Below, piece by piece: positions 14,956 through 23,607 of a DNA stretch of 64,000 bases (position 1 is the stretch's first letter; each line of letters begins with the position of its first letter). This DNA is from a virus, in the IMG/VR virus record IMGVR_UViG_3300010397_000044, positions 1-64,000 of that record. The stretch is one strand, 5' to 3'. Below the pieces are notes generated by a model. That model was not told the origin of the DNA and did no database searches. It saw only the letters and a list, made by a program, of their open reading frames with translations. The translations under genes were made by a program, and so were the position numbers.

Positions 14956-15590
14956 TTTGTGCCATCTGCAATAATGCCGCTCTCCCAAGGCTTAAAAAAG
15001 GGAATGTTCAATATTTTCAATGCACGAACTGTAAGACTTTATTTTCTGGCCCATTGGATCAGGATGGAATGGTAGGTGGGGGGGCTGAACTGGAAAGAAA
15101 TACACAGCAAAACCATGAACGAGTAACGCGTGTGGAGGCTTTGACCAAATCCATAAAAAAAGAACACGTTTCCGTACTAGACTTCGGGGCCGGTCATGGG
15201 TTGTTGGTTAATGATTTAAAGGCCGCTGGATTCGGAACAGTAGTAGGATATGATCCCTATAATGAAGAGTTTTTAAAACTACCGGAAAGCGAAAAATTTG
15301 ATGTTATTTCTTGCGTGGAATGCTGCGAGCATTGGTCAAGCCCGTACGTAGAGGTAAGCGTAATAAGACGCGCTTTAAAACCGGGGGGAATTATAATGTT
15401 TGAAACCAGCTTCGTACAGGTAGCGGAGGAAGAGGGAATAGAGTTGGAGGATTTCTTCTATATCGATCCACGAGTGGGTCATAGTACAATCTTCTCTTAC
15501 CATGGCTTAGACCTTCTTATGGCTTTAAACGGATTTATTCCACAGACTCACTACAACCGACACGTTAGGCTTTATAGAAAATACGCATGA
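14952..15590 (+). CDS. SAM-dependent methyltransferase with zinc ribbon
   Basis: A 212-residue protein. Residues 3-26 form a zinc ribbon (CAIC ... CTNCKTLF). The methyltransferase core follows, with motif I VLDFGAGHGLLVNDL at about 75-89, motif II VVGYDPYNEE, and motif IV FDVISCVECCEHW, then the LKPGGIIMFET strand. This is the class often found in surface-sugar gene clusters (Methyltransf_23 type). It overlaps the next glycosyltransferase gene by four bases (ATGA), so the two are translated together. Likely substrate: a sugar or a glycan end. Confidence 0.8.
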   Translation: MICAICNNAALPRLKKGNVQYFQCTNCKTLFSGPLDQDGMVGGGAELERNTQQNHERVTRVEALTKSIKKEHVSVLDFGAGHGLLVNDLKAAGFGTVVGYDPYNEEFLKLPESEKFDVISCVECCEHWSSPYVEVSVIRRALKPGGIIMFETSFVQVAEEEGIELEDFFYIDPRVGHSTIFSYHGLDLLMALNGFIPQTHYNRHVRLYRKYA

Positions 15591-16399
15591 ACAGAAAAAT
15601 ATCTTTTGTTACCTTAACCCAAGGTAACCCAATAGCTCTTAGAAGAACAATGGATAGTTTGCGGGGTATATGCGACAACTATGTGGTTGGGGATTTATGT
15701 GTATTTCGTGAAGATTCGGAAGCTATATCCGAATTGAAGAACGACTACCCATTGCATCATGCAAGGACAAACTTCAACAGCCTTTATCAGCATGGCTTCT
15801 CTCATAACCTTAACTGTCTTGCGTCATTGGCCAAAAACGATATAGTCGTATATCTTAACGTTGGAGAGGTTATTGAATCTAATGAAAAGGACATATTGGC
15901 CACTATTTCGGATGAATACAATTGTTACTACATAGATCACGCTACAGAAAAACATAGATGGTTTCGTGTGTGGAATAGAACTGAAATGAAATGGAGCGGA
16001 TTAATACATGAAGAAATAGTGGGGGATTATCGTCCATATCACAAGCCATTGTTCAGATTTGCAGATACAGAAAAGGACATGGTGGACCCTTTTAAGGCGG
16101 CAGTTTACAATGATATAAAAGAGATTGTTTATTGGCGGAATCTTATGCGAATAGTAGACGAACCAGAAGTATTAGGTGCAACTGCCGAAGGATGGGTTCA
16201 TTTTGCTAAAGACAACTATTCTACGATGCAGGAGCGGTTGCTTAAAAAAGGGGTGAGGCCAAAAGCATTCGAGCCGTGGCTTGGAGACTTGAATATGTAC
16301 TTGAATGACGTATACTCCAATCCAGAATTTGAAAAAGAAAGGTTTGAATCTAATCACATAATTGAGTTTCAGGGAGACCCCAAATATTTAGGAAAATGA
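15587..16399 (+). CDS. GT2-like glycosyltransferase lacking a clear DxD
   Basis: A 270-residue protein starting ISFVTLTQGNPIALRRTMDS, the usual first strand and helix of GT-A enzymes. VVGDLCVFRED follows, and FRVWNRTEMKWSGLIHEEIV matches the acceptor-side 'f.r....w.g.vHE' block of SunS-like GT2 enzymes. Where those enzymes have a LDxDE-type metal site, this one reads VYLNVGEVI, so the first acidic residues are absent. It may be inactive, use another metal ligand, or be a binding protein. It overlaps genes on both sides by four bases. Confidence 0.6.
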   Translation: MNRKISFVTLTQGNPIALRRTMDSLRGICDNYVVGDLCVFREDSEAISELKNDYPLHHARTNFNSLYQHGFSHNLNCLASLAKNDIVVYLNVGEVIESNEKDILATISDEYNCYYIDHATEKHRWFRVWNRTEMKWSGLIHEEIVGDYRPYHKPLFRFADTEKDMVDPFKAAVYNDIKEIVYWRNLMRIVDEPEVLGATAEGWVHFAKDNYSTMQERLLKKGVRPKAFEPWLGDLNMYLNDVYSNPEFEKERFESNHIIEFQGDPKYLGK

Positions 16400-17415
16400 A
16401 ATTCACAATATTGATCCCTCATTGGAAAAGTAAAATAACGGTCTACGCCGTCTCTCAATTCCTTAGATATAGAGGGAAGCATGAAATAGATATTTGGATT
16501 ATTGATAATTCATATCCAGATGAAAGTATTGAATTGTTAAATCCTTTCCGGTTTGAAATTAGAATTATTAAAGCCAGACAAAATAACAAAATAACATCTC
16601 ACGGGGTAGCTTTAGATTGGGGGATGTTTCATAGTAGGAATGAATGGGTAATTTGCGCTGAGTCTGATTCGTTCCCAACAGAAGACGGGTATTTAGACAC
16701 ATATGAGAATATTATAAAAATGGGATATGATGGCGCTGGAAGTTTATTGCAATTAAGCGGAGGACTATATAAACATCCTTGTGGTGCGTTGTATAAACGA
16801 AGCGTATGGAAAGAGGCGATGGAATATTTTACTACTATTCCATATAATTATTATCCCAACTTCATGATGAGGGATAATTTCCCAGTACACGCAATGATTC
16901 ATCATTCTTTGGTGGATCAGGTTGGAGAAAATCCAGAGGATTGGGTCGAATTGTCTGCTGAATACAAGGGGAATACGAAACAAATCATGAAAGAGAAAAT
17001 GGAATATTATAAACCCGTTTGTGGGGCATTCCATTCAGGAGCGGGAGGACGGCAGGAGTCCTTGAGGACATATGGACAACGAACCCACGAAACGGATGCC
17101 CCTCACATCATAGTTGGCAATAAAAACTCTAAAATAATAGGTCGTTTGGGGATGGAGCCGGGGCAAGCTCTTCATTATTACGAAGTGGCTACCGGTAGAA
17201 AACTATGCTACATAGACACCAAGACAACTTGGATGCCTAACAGAGAAAACGAACAACAAGAAAGGACGGTCATGTCCAATGGATTTACTCATTTATGGGC
17301 TGGGTCGTCATATTTAAGTATGAAAGGAACGGCACTTAACGACGTATGGGAGCATAAAAACAAAATAGTAGAAGATTTATACAACACATTACCTAAACAT
17401 CAAAGAATAGATTAA
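16396..17415 (+). CDS. Glycosyltransferase-like protein (GT-A)
   Basis: A 339-residue protein starting MKFTILIPHWKSKITVYAVS, with DIWIIDNSYPDES as second strand and NNEWVICAESDSFPTED-like acidic motif (ESDS, residues about 90-97), which fits a GT-A DxD region. GALYKRSVW and MRDNFPVHAMIHH follow in the expected place for acceptor binding. The C-terminal 130 residues, with several Trp/His segments, are not recognised. It is flanked by two other glycan genes with overlapping or adjacent stops and starts, so it probably adds one sugar of the same product. Confidence 0.6.
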   Translation: MKFTILIPHWKSKITVYAVSQFLRYRGKHEIDIWIIDNSYPDESIELLNPFRFEIRIIKARQNNKITSHGVALDWGMFHSRNEWVICAESDSFPTEDGYLDTYENIIKMGYDGAGSLLQLSGGLYKHPCGALYKRSVWKEAMEYFTTIPYNYYPNFMMRDNFPVHAMIHHSLVDQVGENPEDWVELSAEYKGNTKQIMKEKMEYYKPVCGAFHSGAGGRQESLRTYGQRTHETDAPHIIVGNKNSKIIGRLGMEPGQALHYYEVATGRKLCYIDTKTTWMPNRENEQQERTVMSNGFTHLWAGSSYLSMKGTALNDVWEHKNKIVEDLYNTLPKHQRID

Positions 17416-18231
17416 ATGGGAATTAATAGCAATTTTTTAAGCAGCGGAAACGCTGGTGACGCTATCGGAGCTTTGCCGGCCATAAGAGAATTTTACAGAA
17501 AAACAGGTATTAAGCCAACCCTCTACCTTAGAAAAGGGGTAGAAGCCTTCTATTACGAAGGCGCTGTTCATCCCGTTAAAGACCCAGAAACACAAAAAAA
17601 TGTAATGCTCAATCAGAAAATGATTGACATGCTAATTCCTTTGTTGAAATCACAATCGTTTTTGGAGGATGTAAAGACATATGCCGATGAAGAGATAGGG
17701 TGTGATTTGGACCAAATTCGGGAAACCAACGTAGGAATGCCCGGATTGAGCCTGAACCGTTGGTATTTTTATGTATATCCTGATTTGGCTTGTGATCTTT
17801 CAAAACCATGGCTAGAAGTACCTGATGCCGAAAAAGACTTAGCCAAAGGAAAGATTATCATTACCCGAACAGAACGTTATACGAATCCAAATATAGACTA
17901 CTCTTTCCTCAAACCCTACGAAGATGAATTGATCTTTTCCGGAACCATGCGAGAGTATAACAACTTCTGTATGGGCTACGATCTCAATATAAAAAAACTG
18001 ACGGTTGATAACTTTCTAACGTTGGCCCAAGCCATAAAACAGTCCCGATTTCACGTGACTAACCAAACCATGGCCAACCAAATTTCGACCGGATTATGTC
18101 ATCCATCCATATTGGAAGTGTGTACGTTTGCCCCTAATTGTATCCCAATTGGGGAAGATAGATACGACTTTCTCGCACAGAAGGGGCTTGAATATTATTT
18201 CGATGTATTGCATAAAAAAACCGCCCAATAA
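17416..18231 (+). CDS. GT-B-like glycosyltransferase (GT9-like)
   Basis: A 271-residue protein beginning MGINSNFLSSGNAGDAIGAL with PAIREFYRKTGIKPTLYL, the GDxxxxLPAIR opening found in ADP-heptose and related GT-B transferases. A second half with KIIITRTERYTNP, YEDELIFSGTMREY and TLAQAIKQSRFHVTNQTMAN would form the donor-binding domain ('...a..is.ad..ig.dsg..hla'). It is shorter than the usual 320-350. It is the last gene of the glycan operon, ending inside the hairpin at 18214-18240. Confidence 0.55.
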   Translation: MGINSNFLSSGNAGDAIGALPAIREFYRKTGIKPTLYLRKGVEAFYYEGAVHPVKDPETQKNVMLNQKMIDMLIPLLKSQSFLEDVKTYADEEIGCDLDQIRETNVGMPGLSLNRWYFYVYPDLACDLSKPWLEVPDAEKDLAKGKIIITRTERYTNPNIDYSFLKPYEDELIFSGTMREYNNFCMGYDLNIKKLTVDNFLTLAQAIKQSRFHVTNQTMANQISTGLCHPSILEVCTFAPNCIPIGEDRYDFLAQKGLEYYFDVLHKKTAQ

Positions 18232-18240
18232 GAGCGGTTT
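18214..18240 (-). terminator. Bidirectional terminator hairpin
   Basis: AAACCGC / GCGGTTT stem (18218-18224 with 18234-18240) with a nine-base loop. On the minus strand the stem is followed by seven T's, so it is strongest for the gene at 18264. On the plus strand it lies at the end of the glycan operon, with only three T's after the GCGG arm (18238-18240). Confidence 0.7.
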
Positions 18241-18263
18241 CGAGGTAAATACTAACCAATTGA

Positions 18264-18518
18264 CTACGCAAAGATTGTGGCAATAGAGGCTACTGTCTCT
18301 TGCACATAATACTTTGTGCCATTAGAGTCAGCAGCAGCACCAGAGGGGATGATAATAACCCCATATACATTGTAGCCGGAAGATAAGCTACGTGTGGGAG
18401 ATGTAATACAATCCTGTACAATACACCCCTGAGTAGGAAAGCCTATTCTTTGGGATTGATCTCTTGCGAGAGTGGTCTGGTTAATCGCGTATACGTTGAA
18501 GAATGCTAAATTTGCCAT
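18264..18518 (-). CDS. Hypothetical protein
   Basis: An 84-residue protein (MANLAFFNVYAINQTTLARD ... GYNVYGVIIIPSGAAADSNG ... TVASIATIFA). It is rich in small and beta-forming residues, like a compact beta-sandwich or a small capsid-decorating protein, but no family is recognised. It is a single minus-strand gene between the glycan and chaperonin operons, with its own terminator hairpin, so it is transcribed independently. Confidence 0.5.
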   Translation of the reverse strand: MANLAFFNVYAINQTTLARDQSQRIGFPTQGCIVQDCITSPTRSLSSGYNVYGVIIIPSGAAADSNGTKYYVQETVASIATIFA

Positions 18519-18548
18519 GGCTAAAAATTTCCATGAAAATAAAAAGGT

Positions 18549-18580
18549 TTTGGGCCAAATAGTAAGTTATCCTATCTTCG
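18549..18580 (+). promoter_or_regulatory. Candidate promoter for the chaperonin operon
   Basis: TTTG at 18549-18552, a 20-bp spacer, then TATCTTCG at 18573-18580, one base from TAnnTTTG. The first ATG of the operon is at 18590, so the leader would be only a few bases. Confidence 0.5.
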
Positions 18581-18589
18581 AGGGGCAAG

Positions 18590-18757
18590 ATGGATGCAAA
18601 AAGTACACCTAAAAAAGAAATGAAACGATTAAACGTGGATTTCCCCCTTCTCACAATTCAGAAGTTGGAAGTGTTCCGTCTGCAAAAAGGACTCTCTATG
18701 AGAGCCGCTATCCGGATGATTGTAAATGATTTTGTAAAAGATAAACCCCTCTATTAA
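18590..18757 (+). CDS. Ribbon-helix-helix-like protein
   Basis: A 55-residue protein: basic start, strand KRLNVDFPLLT, helix IQKLEVFRLQKGLS, helix MRAAIRMIVNDFVKD. The strand with alternating residues and the two helices fit the CopG/Arc dimer fold, which binds DNA through the strand. The stop is followed directly by the chaperonin ATG, so it heads the chaperonin operon and might control it. Confidence 0.5.
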   Translation: MDAKSTPKKEMKRLNVDFPLLTIQKLEVFRLQKGLSMRAAIRMIVNDFVKDKPLY

Positions 18758-20320
18758 ATGCGAAAAGCATCACTTTACGGCTCAGAAGCTAGGACTAAAC
18801 TTGTAACCGGGATTGAGAAAATAGTCAAGGCCGTAGCCGTCACACTTGGCCCGTCAGGTAAGAATGTCATGATTGGCGGCAGCATGTGGACCGATACCGG
18901 AACAATTGCGCTGCCTAATATCTCCACAAAAGACGGCTATCGTACAGCCAGATCGTTTGATGTTGATTGTCATTTTGAGCGTGTGGGAGTGGTGGCGGTA
19001 AAAGAAACCGCACAAAAGACTGTAGATGAGGCCGGAGATGGGACAAGCACAAGTTGTATTCTTGTAGAAGCTATTCTAAAAGAGGGACTTAAGCAAATAG
19101 AAGCAGGGGTAAATCCCATAGAAGTGAAGCGGAATATCGACAAGGCGGTTGATATTTTTGTCACCAAATTAAGGAGTTTGGCTACACAAATAGGACAAGA
19201 CTTCGATAAAATATTCAATGTAGCGACCGTTTCAGCCAATAACGATCCCGTAATAGGAAAATTAATCTCGGATGCTTTTAGGCAAATTGGTACGGAAGGG
19301 GTAGTGGATATTCAGGCAGGTGTTTCAAATGAAACAGTAGTTAAGATTGCCAATGGGTACAAAATAAACAATGGTTATCTGAACAACATCTTTGTCAATA
19401 ATGGCAGCAAGCAGAACTGCGAATTAGAGAACCCACTTATTCTCTTATATCAAAATAAGATTACGCACCATACTCAGTTGGAAAGATCGTTACATATCGC
19501 TGCTGGGGCCGGACGCCCCATTTTAATAATTTGCGAAGATGCGGAAGGAGAGGGATTGGCTTATTTGGCAATTAATACAAAACAAGGGAAGATAAAAAGC
19601 TGCATCATCAAGGCCCCGGCTATCGGCGATGAACGCAGGATTGAGATGGAAGATTTGGCCATTCTAACCGGTGGTAGTTATGTGTCCGACATTAGGGGTA
19701 TAAACATCAAAGAAATTGAACCCAATAACCTTGGACAGGCCGCCAAGATTATCGTCACCAAAGACGATACGGTTATTGTTTCTCCCGACACCGACAAAAG
19801 AGCATTGGAAGACCTGCTTAATGACCTTCGAATGAATCTGGCCCAATGCAAGAACGAGGATGAACGATACCCCATAGAAAAGAGAATAGCTAGATTACAA
19901 GGAGGGATAGCGGTCATTGAAGTAGGAGCGCCGACAGAAACCGAAATGAAGGAGAAAATGGACCGGTTTGACGACGCCATTAGAGCCACAAAATCGGCTA
20001 TTTCAGAGGGTTTCATAGTTGGAGGGGGCATGGCCTTTTTGAAGATAGATACGGGAAACGAGGTCATAGATAAGGCCAAAGAGAAGATTTTCGATCAGGT
20101 GTGTGAAAACGCCGGGGTAACGTCCGGGCCGTACAAAGCTCAACTTAAAGAAGACAAGAACTTTAACTTAGGGTATAATGCCAAATCCGGGCTAGTGGAA
20201 GATTTAGTCGAAGCGGGAGTTATTGATCCGGTGAAAGTTATCCGTTGCGCTCTCCAAAATGCAGCCAGCAGCGCCGGAACAATCCTTACAACAGAAGCCC
20301 TTATTGTAGACGCCCCTTAA
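18758..20320 (+). CDS. groEL: Chaperonin GroEL (Cpn60), phage-encoded
   Basis: The 520 residues align along most of a group I chaperonin. VTLGPSGKNVMIGG and STKDGYRTARSF are the first nucleotide-binding segments, DEAGDGTSTSCIL near residue 95 is the ATPase GDGT(T/S) motif, and the apical domain has GYLNNIFVNN and ICEDAEGEGLAYLAINT. The return through the intermediate domain (RLQGGIAVIEVGAPTETEMK, then FDDAIRATKSAISEGFIVGG) keeps the Asp of DDA that triggers hydrolysis. An extra WTDTGTIALPN stretch interrupts the region near residue 45. The usual GGM tail is absent. Together with the GroES and third gene next to portal and terminase, it probably folds virion proteins. Confidence 0.9.
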   Translation: MRKASLYGSEARTKLVTGIEKIVKAVAVTLGPSGKNVMIGGSMWTDTGTIALPNISTKDGYRTARSFDVDCHFERVGVVAVKETAQKTVDEAGDGTSTSCILVEAILKEGLKQIEAGVNPIEVKRNIDKAVDIFVTKLRSLATQIGQDFDKIFNVATVSANNDPVIGKLISDAFRQIGTEGVVDIQAGVSNETVVKIANGYKINNGYLNNIFVNNGSKQNCELENPLILLYQNKITHHTQLERSLHIAAGAGRPILIICEDAEGEGLAYLAINTKQGKIKSCIIKAPAIGDERRIEMEDLAILTGGSYVSDIRGINIKEIEPNNLGQAAKIIVTKDDTVIVSPDTDKRALEDLLNDLRMNLAQCKNEDERYPIEKRIARLQGGIAVIEVGAPTETEMKEKMDRFDDAIRATKSAISEGFIVGGGMAFLKIDTGNEVIDKAKEKIFDQVCENAGVTSGPYKAQLKEDKNFNLGYNAKSGLVEDLVEAGVIDPVKVIRCALQNAASSAGTILTTEALIVDAP

Positions 20321-20329
20321 AATTTAACA

Positions 20330-20599
20330 ATGGCAACTATCAAAGCTACCAATGATTGGGTATTTATAGAACAGGATAAGAAAACAACAGAGTCTCATGG
20401 ATTTACATTGCCGGATGCCTCAAAAGAAAAGCCAAGCGCCGGGATAATTGTTTCCATAGGCAGGCTTGTCAAAGACCCAGACATTAAGGCGGGGAAGGGG
20501 AAAAGGGCTTTATTTCATAAAGGAACCGGCTTTTCGATAAACTTTGAAGGCAAAGACTACCTTGTCATTCAGTCTGGGAATATAATCGGTGTTTCATGA
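20330..20599 (+). CDS. groES: Co-chaperonin GroES (Cpn10)
   Basis: An 89-residue protein with the Cpn10 outline: the opening strand ATNDWVFIEQDKK, a mobile loop with TTESHGFTLPDASKEKP, the AGIIVSIGRL strand (family 'G.VlavG'), GKGKRALFHKGTGF and the closing YLVIQSGNIIGVS ('ylil.e.DilAv'). It caps the GroEL ring. It is close in length to the usual 95. It lies nine bases after the GroEL stop. Confidence 0.85.
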   Translation: MATIKATNDWVFIEQDKKTTESHGFTLPDASKEKPSAGIIVSIGRLVKDPDIKAGKGKRALFHKGTGFSINFEGKDYLVIQSGNIIGVS

Positions 20600-21129
20600 A
20601 GGCAGTGAACAATAAGATTTTGGTTACCTGCGACATGAAGCAAAAGGACCAAATAACCATAAACGGGTTTACCCTAAAGTGCGCTAATTCATATAACACC
20701 AACTATAGAGAGCGGAGCCCCGTGGTTTGTTCAAGAGTGGATACGGGGGAAATACTTATTGTTCACCACAATACGCTCTACACGCCATCCCCCTATCATT
20801 TAGGCGATAACCTATTTTCCATTCCATCCAATAGCAAAATACTATTTGCCAAGCTGGAAGAAGATTTAAGCCTTACTCCCCTTTTGGGACACTTCTTTTG
20901 TGAGCGGGTGGAAATACCTTCCGACTTTCCCTTGCCGCCAGAATACATTAAACACTACGACGACCGTGTTCGGGTAACTGATCCCGGGCAAACCCGCTAT
21001 AAAACCGGCCAACTTCTCTTCACGAGACCATTTTCTTACTACGAAATAGTCTACATAATTAACAACCAGCAAAAACGGGTAATTCGATGCCACGAAGATA
21101 TGGTTGTAGGGTATTTGATTGATAAATAA
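20596..21129 (+). CDS. Third chaperonin-operon protein, enlarged Cpn10-like
   Basis: A 177-residue protein starting four bases inside the GroES stop. Its beginning (MKAVNNKILVTCDMKQKD) looks like the first strand of Cpn10 followed by a possible mobile loop (QITINGFTLKCANSYNTNY), then SPVVCSRVDTG. The end, YYEIVYIINNQQKRVIRCHE then MVVGYLID, matches the last strands of Cpn10. The middle (residues 60-140) is extra and may be a second copy or an insertion. It may be a phage-specific cap that lets a larger substrate fit, as gp31 does in T4. This is a pattern-based proposal. Confidence 0.4.
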   Translation: MKAVNNKILVTCDMKQKDQITINGFTLKCANSYNTNYRERSPVVCSRVDTGEILIVHHNTLYTPSPYHLGDNLFSIPSNSKILFAKLEEDLSLTPLLGHFFCERVEIPSDFPLPPEYIKHYDDRVRVTDPGQTRYKTGQLLFTRPFSYYEIVYIINNQQKRVIRCHEDMVVGYLIDK

Positions 21130-21165
21130 GGATTTTTCTTATTTTTAGGTTAAAATATCCTCATT

Positions 21166-23607
21166 ATGGCCGAATTAACGCCGGGACAATCCCCTATTAC
21201 TAATCCATTAGTAGAACGCTTCTTTTTGTCTCCGGCAGAGAAAGCCAGTCTTGAAAAGGGGAAAGCCATCGTTAAGGAATTTTACAGGCTCCAAACCTCC
21301 AATTCTGATAATAACAACTTCTTCAATCTCCGCAATAAGCGGCAGGTGGAATTGCTTTTGTGGGCCAAGGGTAGCCAAAAAATGACCGAGTTCTTAGATT
21401 ACATGAACGTGTCGGACGCAAACAAGGCTTGGAGCAATATAGACATGACCCAATCCAGGATTGGAGCCGAATTCGTTGGAACGCTGGTGGAAAGCATGGC
21501 AAAGAATAGAATCTACCCATGCGTTAAAGCGATAGATCAAGGCTCCTTAGATGAAAAAGAACAAAGGCTATTCGACGCACTCTTCAGGATGCACGAGGCG
21601 GAGACGGTAAATGCATTGCAGCAAGCGGCGGGAATACAATTGGAGCCTACGACAGGATTTGTCCCAGATGATGAAATGGCGGCAAAGGTATATTTCGAAA
21701 TGGAGGACCAATTGCCAAAGGAAATACGATTTGAGGCTATGCTAAAGCGCGTAATGGCAGATATAAGTTTTGAAACTGTCGCCAATCGAAAGACTTTGTT
21801 CGATCTAGTCGTTTTAAATGGCGGCTTTACCAAAATAGAAAGATGCGGCCCCGGACAATATACCGTTCGAAAATGTATTACCCCCAACATGGTGTATAAT
21901 TTCTTTCTCAGCGACAGCGGGAAGTTTGAAATAACAGAGATTGGGGAATTTTACAATATCAAAGTAAAGGAGTTCAGACAGAAATTCCTAAAAACGGCAG
22001 ACAACCCCAATGGTCTAACGGAAAAAGAGATTTACGAACTAGCCAAACTGTCCACTAACAAAAACATAGGCCAATTTAATTATCAATGGAATGATGTATG
22101 GGCGCTCACTACTTATACATGGGAACGACCATACGACGACTGTTCCATCCTTGTTTTGGACGTCGAAATAGATTGCGGCGAGGATGTATACTACGTTGAA
22201 AAGACTGATCCATATGGCCGCTCAAACATTACCCAGAAAAAGGGCATTCCATATCAGGAAAAAAGAAAAGACGGATCAGTTGTTCCCCAACCTGTCCCAG
22301 AAGGGACGCAAATCATAAAGAGGCGAAGGAATAGCTGGATGCGTGGGGTATATGCTCCATATGGGGATAAGATGCTATATTGGGGAGCGCCAGATATAAT
22401 CATAACTCCTTTTACAAATACCTCCAAGCCACTATCTTCTTATACAGCTAATATCTGTAATAATGACGGTGATTATGTTCCATCTCTCTTTGAAAGAGGC
22501 ATGGAAATTCTGCGTGAATACCAATTGGCGAAGCTTAAAAGAAAGCAGCTAATAGCCAAGATAAAGCCATCGGGGATTAGGATTGACGTAGAGAGTGCCC
22601 GTAATATAGATTTGGGTAATGGGGATTCTATTGCATGGGAAGAGGTCATGCGTATATACGATCAGACCGGTAACGAGGTGTGGTCCAGCCGTGGCATTGA
22701 TCCATTGTCAAGAGAAGCGCCACCATTGAGCAATACTGTCCGGACGCCAGCCATTGAGGACGTAATAGGATTGACAAACATAATGGGCGGCATGATGCAG
22801 GAGCTTAGGCAGATTTGGGGCGTCCCATCCTATAGAGATGGCAGCGATGTGGGAGATAGAACACCGGCAAAATTGGCTGAAGGTCAAAACGAAAGCTCTT
22901 TCAATGTAACGGATTTCGTACAAAACGCCAATAACCAACTTTGGCAAGAAACATTCTACAAACTTTGCCTACTTCATTGGAATGACATAGTAAAGGAAGA
23001 GCCGGAGTCAAAAGCGGACATGATCAATACAAGGTTTGACGTATCGGTAAGAATGAAATCCACAGACTATGAAAAACAATTGATAGAAAGAGATATTGAC
23101 CGATATAGTCAAATGCCAGATGCAACTGGTAATCCTTCTCTTACTCTAAAGGACGCCATGATGATCCGGCAGATAGACGACTACAAACTAGCCTGTTATT
23201 ATTTGGCGTCAACGGTTGAAAAGAACCAAAAACGTGCCCAGCAGGAAAAGGAACGACTCCAACAGCAAAATGCGAACGATCAACAGCAAAGCGCCATTGT
23301 AGCTGCCAAAGCCCAAGCGCAGGTAGATCAGCAAAAGAATGCTCAGCAAATGCAAATGGAGCAGGCTAAGTTTAAGCACGAAAAAGAAGTCGCTCTATTA
23401 AATGGAGTATTGGGGCTCATGCAAAAAACAGGCGGTGAAATACCGGACATTTTACAGCCGCTGGCCCAACAAATATTCCAAAACGTATCTATGGACGTAG
23501 TAATGGATAACATGGTTACAAAAATGGAGATTGGTCAAACCATGCAGGCCATGCAGCAATCACAACAGTCTCAGCAGCAAGAAGCGTCAGAACCTCAAAT
23601 GCAGTAA
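21166..23607 (+). CDS. Portal protein
   Basis: The 813 residues begin with a helical segment (NPLVERFFLSPAEKASLEKG), then NKRQVELLLWAKG and a long wing and stem region with ALTTYTWERPYDD and YGDKMLYWGAPD. RSWMRGVY-like, Gly-rich loops and a helix-rich segment with GGMMQELRQIWGVPSYRDGS are typical of portal stem regions. The C-terminal 130 residues are Gln-rich helices, a barrel-like tail seen in large podovirus portals. It lies directly before the terminase (0-base gap), the usual portal-terminase neighbourhood. The overall length (about 800) fits crAss-like portals. Confidence 0.75.
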   Translation: MAELTPGQSPITNPLVERFFLSPAEKASLEKGKAIVKEFYRLQTSNSDNNNFFNLRNKRQVELLLWAKGSQKMTEFLDYMNVSDANKAWSNIDMTQSRIGAEFVGTLVESMAKNRIYPCVKAIDQGSLDEKEQRLFDALFRMHEAETVNALQQAAGIQLEPTTGFVPDDEMAAKVYFEMEDQLPKEIRFEAMLKRVMADISFETVANRKTLFDLVVLNGGFTKIERCGPGQYTVRKCITPNMVYNFFLSDSGKFEITEIGEFYNIKVKEFRQKFLKTADNPNGLTEKEIYELAKLSTNKNIGQFNYQWNDVWALTTYTWERPYDDCSILVLDVEIDCGEDVYYVEKTDPYGRSNITQKKGIPYQEKRKDGSVVPQPVPEGTQIIKRRRNSWMRGVYAPYGDKMLYWGAPDIIITPFTNTSKPLSSYTANICNNDGDYVPSLFERGMEILREYQLAKLKRKQLIAKIKPSGIRIDVESARNIDLGNGDSIAWEEVMRIYDQTGNEVWSSRGIDPLSREAPPLSNTVRTPAIEDVIGLTNIMGGMMQELRQIWGVPSYRDGSDVGDRTPAKLAEGQNESSFNVTDFVQNANNQLWQETFYKLCLLHWNDIVKEEPESKADMINTRFDVSVRMKSTDYEKQLIERDIDRYSQMPDATGNPSLTLKDAMMIRQIDDYKLACYYLASTVEKNQKRAQQEKERLQQQNANDQQQSAIVAAKAQAQVDQQKNAQQMQMEQAKFKHEKEVALLNGVLGLMQKTGGEIPDILQPLAQQIFQNVSMDVVMDNMVTKMEIGQTMQAMQQSQQSQQQEASEPQMQ

